DNA from: Cylicocyclus nassatus | Lineage: Eukaryota > Nematoda > Chromadorea > Rhabditida > Strongylidae | Assembly (NCBI GenBank): GCA_958299035.1 | Contig: CATQJL010000112.1 | Span: forward strand, 2,898,123 to 2,962,122 | Direction: 5' to 3' | DNA: 64,000 nucleotides | Shown here: positions 34,397 to 47,161 of the stretch, in pieces | Position numbering within the stretch: the first letter of the stretch is position 1 | How the letters are laid out: every line of letters begins with the position of its first letter | Position numbers and translations under genes: made by a program | Notes under the pieces: generated by a model | Told to the model about the DNA's origin: nothing | The model's input: the letters and a program-made list of their open reading frames with translations, nothing else | Databases searched by the model: none

Positions 34397-34979
34397 TGAG
34401 AATATAGGCGAGTCATCGTACGCAGAAACATGACGCGAAAGTTGTCGGCGTTGTCTTGCATGTACAACTTTCTTGCCATCTGCCGTCTCTCCAAAACAAG
34501 AACTGTCTAGTTCAGACATTGCAGTGTCAAGCTCTGTGGGTAAAATCGGCTATATATTTATAAGATCGCTTGACTGTTCAAAATTGTAAGTTTTACGACA
34601 TCTCCTTCAGTATGTTGTTCATACTCTCTTATCATCTTGGGTGTAACTTATTCTATCGAAGTCTTTTTATAGTTGTAATGTGGTGAGTAGTTAGTATGCC
34701 TTTTTATAGTTTTTTATGACATTTTTTTGTCTTTCTATACTCATTTGCATGTTGTAGGTTTATCCCGGTAAATAAAATTTTGTTACGTTATCAAGAAATT
34801 TCCGGCTTTTATATGGTCTTCGTCTGGACTAAATAGTTTGATGAAACAAGAAACTCTGTAATGAGCCGATGGTGGAAGTGCGCCTAAGATTGTCATTCTA
34901 TCACATATCGAATTTCTGTCAATTAAGCGCTTTGGTTCATTATATCCAAACATATCGAATCTCAGACGTTCACTCGAAA

Positions 34980-37900
34980 ATGCTCAGATGTGAAGGGAAA
35001 GGAATTCGAGGTTTTTTGGACGAGCTTGGTGAGGAGATCAATCATTACCGGTTCGGTTTCGTGAGTTCAATTTTTACTACGGTTTTGGTTTTGTAATCAT
35101 GTAGTACTTTTCAGTTTCGCCAAAGTGGTGTTGAATTGTTGAAAGCAGTTGTACTTGATGAGCTCCTCGTACGCATCTCTGGAACTGAGACTGACAGGGT
35201 CCTGACAGCGGCTATATTTTACTGCCAGCAGTGTGTCAGCGAATCCGGTTTCCAAGAGGGATTGAGAAATATATTTCCACAGCGTCTGTCCAGCGCACAA
35301 AAGTTTATGAGGTGAGTTTCGATAAAGCTAAGTGAATGAGCTCCCAAATCTTGCTCCTACGTTAATCAATTGCCGTGCGTAGTCTTCAAAACGACGAAGA
35401 TAGTGACAGACCGTACCTTGCCTTAGTTGAAGTCTATTTGTTCTTTTGCCTTCATTAGGTTGAATTTGATAGTCTACAATTTGCGAACAAAATGTTCTAT
35501 ATACATATAGGAATGCCAAATTTTGGATCGCTTTACTATATTGATCGAGTCAGGTCCATTTAGCCAAATGACCAATTATTGGCGCGTTTGCTGCTTAGGC
35601 TTCGTTCACGGTTGTCCGTGCCAGGGCCGTGCTAACGCCGTGCCGGAATTCCCCTAAACACGCTCGCACTGATCGACCGGCATCGACATGGCGCTAGCAC
35701 GGCACCGGCACAGCACAGTCACGGGTAACTCTGTATGCTGCCACAAATTCATCATGCGTTTAAACAGTCAAACATCCAGGTTTTCTTAATGGGAAATATG
35801 AAACAAACTCAAACTCCGCACAACTACGATCTAATTCTGGATATTATTATCTACATTATATCTCAAGAATACCAAAATATTGCTCTCAACTGATTATTCA
35901 GCAAATTCTGCAACAAGAATGTCTTTGCTAGCAAAACATAATTTCGTTCCACTATAGGAAACAGATAACGGCAATTGTGTGAGAGATGTTGCTGATCGTG
36001 GGATGCGGGATCCTCTGAGAAATTTGATAGCAGCATATTGTCCCTTTAAAGAAATTTTTTTGTTTAGGAGAGGTATGGCCAGCGTACAACAAGTGCAGAA
36101 GTTCTTGGAAGAAACCGCCAGTGTCTTTCCCCGCGGATTTCTTGGTGCTGCAAACACTGCAAACCTTGTGCGGCTTACTTCCGTTGCGATTTCGTCTTGG
36201 AGTCTCAACAAGGCCCTGGTGATCTCTAAGCTTCCATTGAAAACGTTGGAATGTGAGTGTTTGCATCATTTCTGCTTAAAGTCCTCTTCTTTGTTTTTGT
36301 TTTCAAGGTGATGCATGTCGTGCACTTCGTTCGCGGCAGATAGTATTGTCTGTGCCTTTGTCAGTGCTGCAGCGACAGCTGTTAATCAAATTAGCACGCT
36401 TTTTGACCAAGTTTATGCTAGTGAATTTACTGTGAGTGAGCTTTGTCTTAAAGGCTGCTGATTACAAAAGAACTCTACTAGACTAGCAGTTATTGCAGGG
36501 ATTTTGTTCAGTTTTACGCAGCTTCACCCACTTTCCCGTACTTGCACTACGACAGGACTAATTTTGTATTCTGGACTGAACTCGAGAAACGAAAGTTTGT
36601 AAGGGATTACGACGTGCGACTTGGCGACCATGTTGAAATTATCGACTCTGTTGGTCAACTGTGATCCGTAAAATAGGGCTTAGTAAAGTTCTTTTAGGTA
36701 CTCAGCGCTTACTCGACTCCATGTAGGACTGTTTTGCGTGCCACGTTCGAAGTAAGTTTTTTCTTGATCATCGTGAACACTGGTAACATCATTCTGTAGC
36801 ACGGAAACGCGAGAAAAAGCGAGATGAAGATTTTGGCAGCTTGTCTTGATGGTTACATCGAGGCAGCCGGTTTGAAGCCAGCTGGAGGTAAGTAGCAGAT
36901 CATATTCTGTTGAATAAGAAATTACTAACGAGCTCAACAGATGGCGGATCGAGGGGTCGTGGAGGGAGACGTCCTTTTTCGAGCGTAGGTCGCAATGAAG
37001 TCACATGTAAAGATAATGTGTAAACAATTTGCTACTTTTGAATAATCAAATGATTTTTTGAATAGAAAAAAATGCAAGTGACTCCTTGAATGAATTTTTC
37101 CAGGGTTTTTGTAATCTCGGGATTTCGAGTTCATAATTCAAAAAGCGGAAAAATTTTTTGTGGGCGTACGAACCCCTTGAAGAAAATTGTGTATCACCTT
37201 CTTAAAACTTTTTTAACTTTGTGACTCTCAAGTTCTCATAAACAGTGTAACACGACGAAACTGTAAAGAAAGCGATTGCACAGAACCTACTAAAAAGCCT
37301 CGGATTGCCAATGATTGCACATCATAATGACTTTGCGTCATCATGAAAATCGATTGACTGATTATTTAAATACATCCAATGAGTATAGTCGTTGTGACTC
37401 TAGAATTTCTGAATAATTCACTGCAAATAATTTGATTAGGTCTAATGTAATGTTAAATTTACTTGCGTAGTTATATAAATTGACCGCTGAAATAAGGAAG
37501 GCTAGCTCTGTACATCCTTTTGCTCACTCACTGTTTTAAAAAATTTTTTAGCTCTAAAATTGGAAGTGGTACGGTTGCATAGATTTTTGAAAAGGTGTAC
37601 CACAAGACGCAGATGTGGGAGGGGTAGAGGTAGATTTTTCTTCTGTTCTGATGCCTTGCTGACGTGACAATTCTAGGTGTTTCGAGACAATCACGCAGGC
37701 TTTTCTTTGCTAAAGCAGATATCTCCAACTGCTTTGCAGCTGTAGATAGAGTCATTCTGGAAATGGCATTGCGAAAACTTGTGGGCACTCGGTAAGCAAT
37801 TAAACATTTTCCATCTGGGAATGAAAGTTGCTAATTGCAGAGCAATGTTCATCGCATTTGGATTTTGTGAGACCAATGACCGTAAAAAAGTTTGCATTGC

Positions 37901-39762
37901 CAAAGCTGCGGCGACTGCTGAGGCAGCTATGAATTTGATGTTTCGAGCAGTGACGCGAAAAGGTTTGCGAACCTCTTCGCAGAATCGAGTGACTATCGAG
38001 GTAAAGCACGGTACTTATATAGGTCATTTATAAAATCGTGACGAGGGATTTGACTGCGGTCTTTGCGCCCACAGAGCAGAAAGCATACAAAATGGCATCA
38101 CCTCAACTCTCAGTTCAGTAACTTCCAGTTTCTGAATGCTATCATATGTAGGCAGAAAATAAAACATCCGAGTAGAGGTGAAAACCAAGAAAATAGCAGT
38201 TGTTGGGTATGCATGCGTGTCGTTCGCGGTCGGCCATCGTCACGATTTTTTGAGTGCCCAATAGCTTGTATGAATTTGGAGTGTATGGTTTTACAGATGC
38301 GCCAGAGCATGGAGGTGGTAGACACTATAATGGGACTATTGAGCGATATTAGGGTAATTTATAGTTAGCTTTTTCATTTTTCCAACTTCTGATTTTCAAA
38401 TAGCATTTTCATCACAGTTAAAGTTTGTTCTAGTTGAAGCTAGACAGTACCGATGCGATCTACACAATGCAAAAAGGCGTTCCACAAGGATTCGAGCTGT
38501 CGTGCCGTCTAGCTCACGTAACTCTCAGCATCGATTTTGCATTATCATGGTTTCTTTACCCAAAAGATTTAGATTTACTTGCTATATTTTGAGCATATGA
38601 CATGGAACAGAATGTCCAGTCAAACTTGTGTACTTCGTTATGTTGATGACTACCTGGTTTGCTCGTATTCGAAGAGAGGAGTACTGGAGGTAAGCAGGAA
38701 TTCGACATCATCCGCGTTCAGCGTTATTTGCAGATCCTACAGAGATTGCAAACTCAGAATGATTTCGGAGTAATGGCGAGGTTGAACAAATGTCAGGTAC
38801 ATTTTGTCTGTTTGTGCCATATTTATAACTAGCTGGCTTACCCGGCTCCGTCGTATGTTCCAAATAGAAATTCCATTTCTTAACCGATCCGGACCAAACT
38901 TGGCACACATACACTTCGGGCCCCGGCGGGTGTCACAGTCCACTTTTCGTTATCGATCGATGTCGACTTTATCGATTTTTGGCAAAATTTGAGCTAGGGG
39001 GCTGGAATTTAGCAGAGGGGTGTAATACCCCCTGTGCCAACTCCCAGCCCCCTAGCTCAAATTTTGCGAAAAATCGATAAAATCGATATCGATCGATGAC
39101 GAAAAGTAGCCTATGACACCCGCCGGGGCCCGAAGTGTATGTGTGCCAAGTTTGGTCCCGATCGGTTCAGAAATGGAATTTTCTATTCGGAACATACGTA
39201 CGGACAGACATACATACATACAGACAGACAGACAAACAAACAGACATTCAGCTTTATATATAAGATCAGCACCATGAAACGGCCTAGATAAGGCAAAGAA
39301 TTGAGCGAGAATCGCCTAGATGCTGCTATAAGCACATAATAAATTTGAATGTATGGTTTTCCTTATCCGGTAATTCAGGCTTCCTTTGCGATTTCAAACG
39401 TGTTGAGGAGTGGACGTTACATAAATTGGTGTGGATACGTTGTTGATACGAAAAAATTGGAGGTGAATTTTGTATCACAGTGTTTTATAACATACCCCTC
39501 TACCTAGACTTGAATAGTTTACATTCCTGTCGTCGCTTTGATTTATCAATTACAGGTTCTACAGCAGAGATCGGACATGCAACTTCTTCGGATGAAAAGA
39601 GGATTGCCGGTTGCAGAACATATTCGGGTGAATTTATACGCAAAATTATTCTTTTGATCAGTGTCCGCTATATGAGCTTCAAATTATGCCATGGGAATAT
39701 TTCAGAGGCGTAAACTCTTACGAAGAATGCGTGCGAGACTGACTAGATCACATAGTCGTTGA
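34980..39762 (+). CDS. trt-1: Telomerase reverse transcriptase, compact form
   Basis: Seventeen exons join in phase (567 residues): 34980-35060, 35115-35311, 36068-36252, 36308-36431, 36499-36598, 36698-36751, 36800-36887, 36941-37006, 37677-37791, 37841-38000, 38297-38353, 38434-38517, 38573-38689, 38734-38796, 39379-39462, 39556-39627 and 39706-39762. The RNA-binding part shows FPRGFLGAANTANLV and a T-motif-like FVQFY...FVFWTELEKRKF. Motif A is FFAKADIS (Asp313), B is GVPQG (424-428), C is RYVDDYL (Asp462/463) and E is WCGYVVDTKKLE (514 on), the last diagnostic for telomerase. Motifs 1 and 2 are not obvious. The N-terminal TEN domain is absent; the C-terminal thumb ends early, or its exons lie beyond 39762. 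A CTCAG acceptor 15 nt before the start could be a trans-splice site. An exon between 38000 and 38297 may be missing. Protein adds telomere repeats using an RNA template. Confidence 0.85.
35597..35735. repeat. GC-rich dispersed repeat in a telomerase intron
   Basis: It shares CGTGCC, GGCGCTAGCACGGC and related words with 56011-56180, in the channel gene. The arms are partly inverted (CGTGCCAGGGCCGTGCTA against TAGCACGGCACCGGCACAG). Confidence 0.55.
38829..39264. repeat. Dispersed repeat with CTAGC and TATATA ends, copy 2
   Basis: It lies in the telomerase intron 38797-39378. It starts CTAGCTGGCTTACCCGG and ends with (CAGA/CATA)n and TTTATATATAAGAT. It is the reverse-oriented relative of 22680-23230 and contains the same GGGCCCCGGCGGGTGTCA block in both orientations. 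Confidence 0.75.
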
Positions 39763-40781
39763 AGTTACGCCGTTGTATTGATGGACATTTTTTGCTTTTT
39801 TCTATTATCTGTCTTGAGAAGCATGCTTTTGCTACATTGAGTGTAAGTTACGTGCTTCTGCAATCCCCTTCAATCATCGAACGAGTTTCAGGTCTCTCAT
39901 GGTGCTGACAGATGCGGTGTCCTTTTTGTAAGTGTACTTTCAAAACTACTGTCGAATGCCAAAGAAGCTGTAAATGTGTAGCTGACGCAAAGGGAGAACA
40001 ACCATAAAAGGTTAGTGATAAGACTGTTAAAAAGTAGGAAGCATTTGGTAGCATGTGGACATCTTTGTGATCACTGATTTATAGAAGCAATATGTACTTT
40101 GGTCTATCAGGTCTATAACAACTCATCTTCTCTATTTTCATCATGTTCTGTCTTCTTCGTGCAGGCTGATCTTTATACGTTTTGACGAGATGATGGAAAT
40201 TTTATTTTAACTCTATTTTCATCCAGAAATGTTATCTTTTTTTCCAATTTGTTTATAACTCACACCCAATAACGTCATCGATCTCATTCGTCACTAGACT
40301 CCGGAGACCTTCTTCTGCAAAAGAGAATGCGATGGAATTTCCCATACGAAGAAATAAACCGGGTGCTTAAAATGAATTGATACGGACTTCGCCTTCTTTC
40401 ATCTGTTCTATCTACGGATATTTCCCTTACTTAATGTATGAGGGCGTAACTCATATACTTACGTTTGTGAATGAGCTTGAATTGAATCTCTGGCGAGTTG
40501 AAAGCTTTTGTACCGCTCAGTTATGGTCGCATGATACCTCTTTTGCTCTTAACTCTCTTTTTAATTTGTTTCTTCGCTTTGGCAACATTCGAAAATGGGA
40601 ACAACTTGGCATGTTGAAGGACTTCTGGACGCAGTAGATCTCAGAAGCTGGCTCCAAAACGCGCATTACGTGAAATCATACTTAAATTCGGCAATTGCGG
40701 TGTCCACATGTCTCAAGCGATATGCCGTGTTGGTCTGAACGATTTGCTTGAAGGGGAAAATGTTGCAAAGAGATTAAAATG
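39763..40781 (+). other. Unresolved coding-like region after telomerase
   Basis: Two plausible stretches are present: 40437-40637, ending KWEQLGMLKDFWTQ, and 40647-40784, beginning after TCTCAG with KLAPKRALREIILKFG. They could be thumb-domain exons of telomerase or a separate gene; neither shows a motif I can name. The second ends in a TAG supplied by the tip of the inserted element at 40782. Confidence 0.35.
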
Positions 40782-41482
40782 TTAGGTTGGTCCGAAAGTT
40801 CTGTCACTTTGATTTTGAAAATTTCGTAACAGCTCCCTATGTGAACATTTACTTACAAGAAAAATCTCCAGATAGAAAAAATTCATCTACTTTTTAGTAA
40901 CAACTTTGCAGCTCTTTGACGACAAGGAACTCCAGAGATAGAAATTTAAATAGGAAACACGCTTTAACTCCTGATTTTCGAGAATAATCGAAGTTCTGGA
41001 ACGCTGCAGAAAAATTTTGAAAACATCTATCATCTCTTAAAGTCAACGTGAGCTTCTCTTTCTAATAGTACAAGTTTGTGCTGATCGAGTTTATCTCTAA
41101 AAAAAAAGTTGTGATTTCCATGAGAAATGCAAAAAACGGCAAAAATGATTTTTTTAGCATTTTTTTTGCACTTTTCACGAAAATTACAACCTTACATAGA
41201 GAAATTCGATCAATGCAAACTTGGCACTATTAGAAAGAGCAGCTTAAGTTGACGTAAGAGACATGCTTTCAAATTTTTTTTGCAGAGCCAGAATCTTGAC
41301 AGTTTATTCTGGAAAATCAGGAGTAAGAGTTGGTCTCATATTCGAATTTTCATCTCGAGATTCCCTTATCGTTGAAGAGCCTCAAAGATACTTTTAGAAA
41401 GCAAATGAATTTTCTTACCGGAGATATGGGAACAGTTACGAATTTTTGAAAATCAAAGCGACGAGCTTTCGTATCAAATAAA
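40782..41482. mobile_element. Mariner-type MITE, diverged termini
   Basis: The left end is TTAGGTTGGTCCGAAAG and the right end, reversed, is TTTATTTGATACGAAAG. Further inward TCACTTTGATTTTGAAAATT matches TCGCTTTGATTTTCAAAAATT. TA follows the right end (41483-41484); the left flank is TG. The middle is an imperfect fold-back. No transposase is encoded. Confidence 0.7.
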
Positions 41483-42686
41483 TAATCCATGTTATCAGAA
41501 GTCCAGAGTTCAGTACTCAAATTATCTCATGGAAAACCTCGCAGGTATCCAGGAAGGTTTCTGGTTTACCTTTGGGCTGCTTTATCATACTGTAAAGCGG
41601 ACTTTTGTATCGTCTTTCGCATACTTAAGTATATATCGGAGCCGTACTACAGGGCGCTGGAAATCTGAAATATCAGCAGGCTTTAGGAAGGGAAAACTTT
41701 GTCATCGCGATTCATCTTCAAACACTTCTGTGTAGTTTACGATCTGCAATTCGATTATGAAGTGTATGTAGCTGCTGTGCGACTATGCAGAAGAAAGATT
41801 TTATAGCTACGTAAAGGTGTTTCCTATGAAGTGTATGAAAGTGTGAGGCCTAATGGAATATATCTGATGAAGACTGATAAATGAGAGGTAAATGTTTTAC
41901 AATCAAACACTTTCCATTTGGTAGATCTGTTTTTCATGGCTCTTGGATAGTTCTCGCATAAAATTATGGAAGTTCGCCTCTGATCAGATTTTCTGTGTGT
42001 CGTTGCCATGTTTTTCTGATCATCCCCAACTTTTCTTTTTTTCAATGCACGCATTGTTGATTTTCTCTCTCGACTATGCGGTGAAGCTTTAGTTTTATTC
42101 TTTTTTTTTGCCTTATCACATGAGTTCTGAATTTGCGGAAATAACTGATCTCTAGTTGTAAGTAAAAATATTAAGAATTTGCTATGTTTAAGATGTGTTA
42201 ATTTTGTCAGAAGAAAGCATCGCAGTTCTCACCTCTCTCTCTCCCCGCCCCCTCCTCTCAAATAAAATTTTTCTGTGGACCGCACTTGGTATGGAGTAAA
42301 AGAGTTGTTTGTGGCACCTCAAGATTGAAACAAAAATTTGGTTATCAGTGCATACAGTGCTTTCTTCAATCTGGCTCTTATAGGATTGACATTCTTATCA
42401 TGTCGCCTTCTTGTCTTCTGTTATGTTACTGGAGTTCTTTTGTCAGTTTTGCTGGCAGAGAAGTTAAAATAGTCTTCATGGTAAAAATGGGTAAAAAACG
42501 TTTTTTTTGAAGCTTGTTCTAATACAAAAGGCTCTGTCTAGTAAGAAACTATTCTCACTTTATCATTTACGTAGCAAAATCACTTCGAATTTTTTCGTGA
42601 CTCAGGGTAATCTAATGCTGCCCACTGGACGCAAATCAGAGTGAATGCCTAACAAAAATTTGTAGAACTCAACACTCTTATTTATT
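41483..42686. other. Intergenic, no supported gene
   Basis: A plus-strand open frame at 41529-41735 has no motif. A CT-rich tract occurs at about 42232-42256. Confidence 0.4.
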
Positions 42687-43090
42687 ACTAGCCGGCGGTC
42701 CCGGTTTCACTCGGGATTCCAGTTTAGCTAACCAGAAGTTACCCATACTTACGCTTTTGAGCTTTTTCTGCGCAAAAAGGGCTTTGAAACGAATTGCCCG
42801 CATCTTTCCGACATTGAGATTAAAATGAGCTTTACTATCCCCTGACTACATGATCATGGCAAAATGATTGGTTTGAGCATGTCAAGCTTCATTTTCCCAG
42901 ATGTAAGTAAACAAATCAACAAATCAATAGAAGGATCTAGTAAATCGCTGCGAAAAGTAGCCTATGTTCTGCGCCGGGGTCCAAAACATAAGTGTGCAAA
43001 GTTTCAGCTCATTTAGTCCACTCAGAAAGATTTGTATAAAAAACATACTTATTAACAGACAAACACACTTTGAGTTTTATATATAGAGAT
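42687..43090. repeat. Dispersed repeat with CTAGC and TATATA ends, distant copy
   Basis: It starts ACTAGCCGGCGGTCCCGG and ends ACAGACAAACACACTTTG then TTTTATATATAGAGAT. In the middle GCGAAAAGTAGCCTATG matches the other two copies. It is more diverged than those two are from each other. Confidence 0.65.
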
Positions 43091-46000
43091 TTGTGGTATG
43101 AGAATTGGTACATGCTCGCTCTCCATAAAGTTAGATACACGCCAACTTCCGCATTTGCCAAAGAAAGGAAAAATGATTCAGAGTGTTGCAATAGACTGTA
43201 TAGTGTGAGAAAGGGTATTATGGCTATATTTGTTGACTTAGCAAAGAATGTCTGAGAAGAGTTTAAGAAGAGTTCGCTCAGAGATGTATAGAGTTTAAAC
43301 AAATTAGTGACCGGTTTATTGAGTGCCTATTTCCATGTTTCAAACTATATCGTTGTCAATACTGTAGGTTTTTTTTCAGTCAGTAGTTTTCAGTGTTAAG
43401 GGTTATGTGACTGTTAGGTTTATAGAATAGAAGAAGGAACCAGAAAATCAACTATACATTTTTTGCTCTCATTTTAATTGAATTCTGATTTGTTCCTTGC
43501 AGATCCACATAAAACGAGAACATTCAAACAGTCGTACTCATTCGCATATATCTCGATTTCATAGGTTTTCTAACTAACTTCAAAGTTTAGAATTTTTTTA
43601 TTCTCTTTGGAATAATGGGAACCAGATTTGTCTGAATGTGCGATATTTGACGATTGTCTCTCACCCTTAGGTAATTTATACTCTCTGACTGATCTTCCCA
43701 CTTGTTTCTGATAGCACATCTCTGCTCGAAAGTGGCATTTCCAACACATTCATGACAAGGTCGATTTTTGGATTACTGCTGGGTTTCGGACCAGAGTCTT
43801 TTTCGCCTTGTCAAACTTACGAACCTCCGGTGGGTCGTATTGTCCAAATTGGTAGTCTTTTTGGAAAAAGTTCAAAACATGTCTATGAGAATTTTCCCAG
43901 AGGGGGTAATAGAAGGCGCTGATTATCAAAAAAAAAATCAGTTTTTGGCAATATACGGTAATATTAGGTAGTCATTCTGTGCGAAACCAACATCACGGAT
44001 TTTCATTAAAAATGTTTTGGGGTTATTTCACGTGCTGATCACGATTAAGGATCCACTTTGTTCAACACTCTCCCACAATGGGGCTACGGTAGCAGTAGGT
44101 GAAATTTTCGTAAAAATCAAGAAACTGACGTACGAAGATGGCATTAGAACTTGAGAGTATCAGTTTTTTGATGGTGTAACGTCAGTCTCTTGATCGCCGT
44201 ATCACCCGCGCATGTACACTTGATTTTCCAGTAAGAGCATCATTCTGCGAAGAATTTGAGCTAGTCTGTGCCTTATAACTATCTACGGTATAGCGTATAT
44301 CTTCCGTAGTATTACAGTATCTCGACCCCGGATCACTCTGGCTGGAGCCACGCCCAAGTGTCCCCAATCATGAGCCAGAACCCCGAGAACATCGTTGACT
44401 GGCAGAGCTAGAGCTTCAGGAATATTACGATCCATCGGTGGGTCGTTTTGTCCAAAAAGGCAGAGCACATAGTTTTGTCCAAAATGGCACAGCACATACA
44501 ACTCACAGTGGGACGTTGTCGTGAATGTGTTGAGGATTTGGGATATTCTACATTAATAGGTCTTTAGCTGATCAAAAAGCTTTTGCGGTTGAAGAAAAAG
44601 TTATTCAGTTTCTTGGCAGCCGGTGCAGTTGTCTTCCTCATTGTCAGATTTGGGGCTCACAAAATTCCCTTATTGAAGTACCATCGCAAATTGTTCGCGC
44701 TGGTAGCGTATTTCCTCTAACAACGAAAATCTGTTCCCAAACCTAAAATCGGTCCTCATATCAGATCTAACAGAAGCTTCTGCTGTCAAAATCTGACAAC
44801 ACTATCGCTTCTTCAGAAGGGAATGCAATTTCACTTTCTACTGATAAAAGTCAGCGAGAAACAGAGTTGGTTATGAATGGAATGAGTGCTCATGTCCTTC
44901 TGTAGTACTATCTGTACGCTGTGGCTTTATCAGACCATTTTGGTGATTGACATGATTGGAATGTATTCGCAAACGAACCGAGTTGATCTCTGTGTCCAAG
45001 TAGTAAACGTCAAGGAAGCGCTATATTCCTGAACTTGGAGTAGCCGAACTGGGGCAAACGTATTCGAAAGATACCGAATAGGATTTCCTTGGCGAATGAT
45101 TTTTTCAAGTTGTAAAAAAATTTTTGAGCGCCGAGATAAAATTCGAAGTTCCAATATGATTCAAAGCAGAAATAACCGAACCGTTTTTCTATCCGTTTCC
45201 CTTTTTGTGCAACGCAGCTGTCTGCAGTCGCTTTTTTAGCTGTTATAAATTATAAATAGCGACAAGACAAGCAAAAGGGGAGTAATCAGAAAACTACGGT
45301 ATCGGCATCTCATGACACCAGTTTTGATAAACGTTTTGTTACTTAATTTTTCCAAGTTTTGAACAATAGGCTGAGGTTCCAATAACAAGAATCACCAACG
45401 CAGTCATTGGGTACTCAATGAGCTTATAAAGGGAACCTTTATGTTATTTTTACACCTTTTGAGTAATCGGCAGAAACTGCTAAGCTTGCTTGTGGCTGTG
45501 AAGAATGATATTTCCAGCATTCAGTCATCATTTAGTCTGAAGCTGGGTTAAAATTACCATTGTCACAGTTACCAAGATTATTAGCAAATGAGGTTGAAGG
45601 TATTACTGCGTTGAACATATAAGGTGGGTCCGAAAGTTTGTGCCGTTTTTAGACCTAAATTCAAATTATTCACCATAAAGATAGACAAGCACAAAAGGTG
45701 TTCTATGCAGAATTTCTTCCTCCTCTAATCTCCTTTCGAATAATCGCCACAATATCCAACCCATAAATTTTACGTACTCCAATTTTAGCTATTTTTTGAA
45801 ATTTTCGTTCTGGACTTTTGGTTATGCTTTGATAACGGTTGGATTGCATAAACAAAATGCTACAAAATCCATTTTTTGGCATCGATAGCTGGCAGTTCAG
45901 TATTTTCAAAAACAAGTTTTGCAAAAGTCCTACATTTGCGAAGTCGTGAAATATACAAACGCTTCAAACACTATAGAATATTAACAAAATGGAGCTGCCA

Positions 46001-47161
46001 GAAAGCGATCATGATCAAACACTAAGTTTTGAAGGTGAATAAGTTTCTACCGTCTCGAAAGATTGATTTTTGAAGTTTTCGGGTGCAGCCTGGGACGGAC
46101 CAAAAGACTAGAATTATGGTGATTTTTTCCTCGAGATCTCAACGAATAGGAAAGAAAAATATTTATCAAGAAGAGGAGAAGAAATTGCATCGAATGACGC
46201 CTAGCTGTTTGCGGTTATCAAAGTATTTCCAAAAGTCCAGAGCAAAAATTTAAAAAATAGCAAAAGTCAGGGTAGGTGATAACCATGGGTCAAAGATTCT
46301 GACGTTTTTCCAAGCGAACATCAAAGAAATTTGAACAGAAACACTACTGCTGGAAATAGGAAGAAAATCTGCATTACATCCTTCTTAGAATGTTTGTCTA
46401 TCTCTATTCCGAATGACTTGAGGATAGGTCTAAAAAACAGCACCAACTTTCAGTTCCACCTATGACTTACGATGTGTGCTGAAGATATGTTGAAAACATC
46501 AAGCTTGCTATTACTTTGAAAAATTAGGTCATAGGATGGATTGTTTGTTTAAAAAATTTTATTACTTACAAACAAATGCATGAGTTTAGTGGACCCGGCT
46601 TTTGCCAACACGGTCTTTTCTTAGCGTTATCAGTGTAATTAAAAATTTAATTACCCGCTTAATTGCTTGTTAACGAAGAACTGCTTGTTTGCTAAATGAA
46701 TCTAATTAATCTACAGGAGTACCTATCTGCATAAATGTCCTTTTATTGTTATTTACAGATGTAGATATTATCATTGGGTCAATAACTTTATCACTAACTT
46801 CAGATGGTTTTCTCGTGCTGTTTATTGCGCTAAGGAACTCCATCAATGTTGACTTTTCGAAGCAGAACGTACAGTAGCAAAGTAGCTTTCTAAGCATTTT
46901 TTCTACTCAACACCAACTGGAATTATTACCACTTTTTCATGTTTCATTTTTGCTTGCTTCACATTGTTCTCTGTTCTCTTACTGCAAAACATACCAAAAT
47001 ATGTAAGGAAGAGTACAAACATATTTACGTCTTTGAACTCAAGTATCCCTTATCAACCCAAATTCCCAAATATGGCGGTTCAAGTGCTAAAGGAGTTTGT
47101 GCTATGTTGTTTCTTAATGTTTCGCTTCTTCTAATGACACTTTAGGTTTTGAACTGACTCC
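43091..47161. other. Gene-poor stretch upstream of the channel gene
   Basis: Between 43820 and 44500 are repeat fragments (a doubled GGTGGGTCG(T)xTTGTCCAAA word and CTACGGTA-type sequence). At 45621 a solitary mariner-like end, AAGGTGGGTCCGAAAGTTTG, has no partner I can find. The rest, including minus-strand frames at 44930-45924, shows nothing recognisable. Confidence 0.4.

Noticed and set aside
36599..36664. Reading through GTAAGG at 36599 in the telomerase exon 5
   Set aside because: It reaches a stop at 36662, while the GTAAGG donor restores phase with the following two exons.
38434..38689. GVPQG and YVDD exons as a LINE-type reverse transcriptase
   Set aside because: They join in phase with telomerase-specific motif E and RNA-binding motifs and have normal introns.
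45621..45660. Mariner-like left end
   Set aside because: No inverted partner was found within 1 kb, so no element is annotated.
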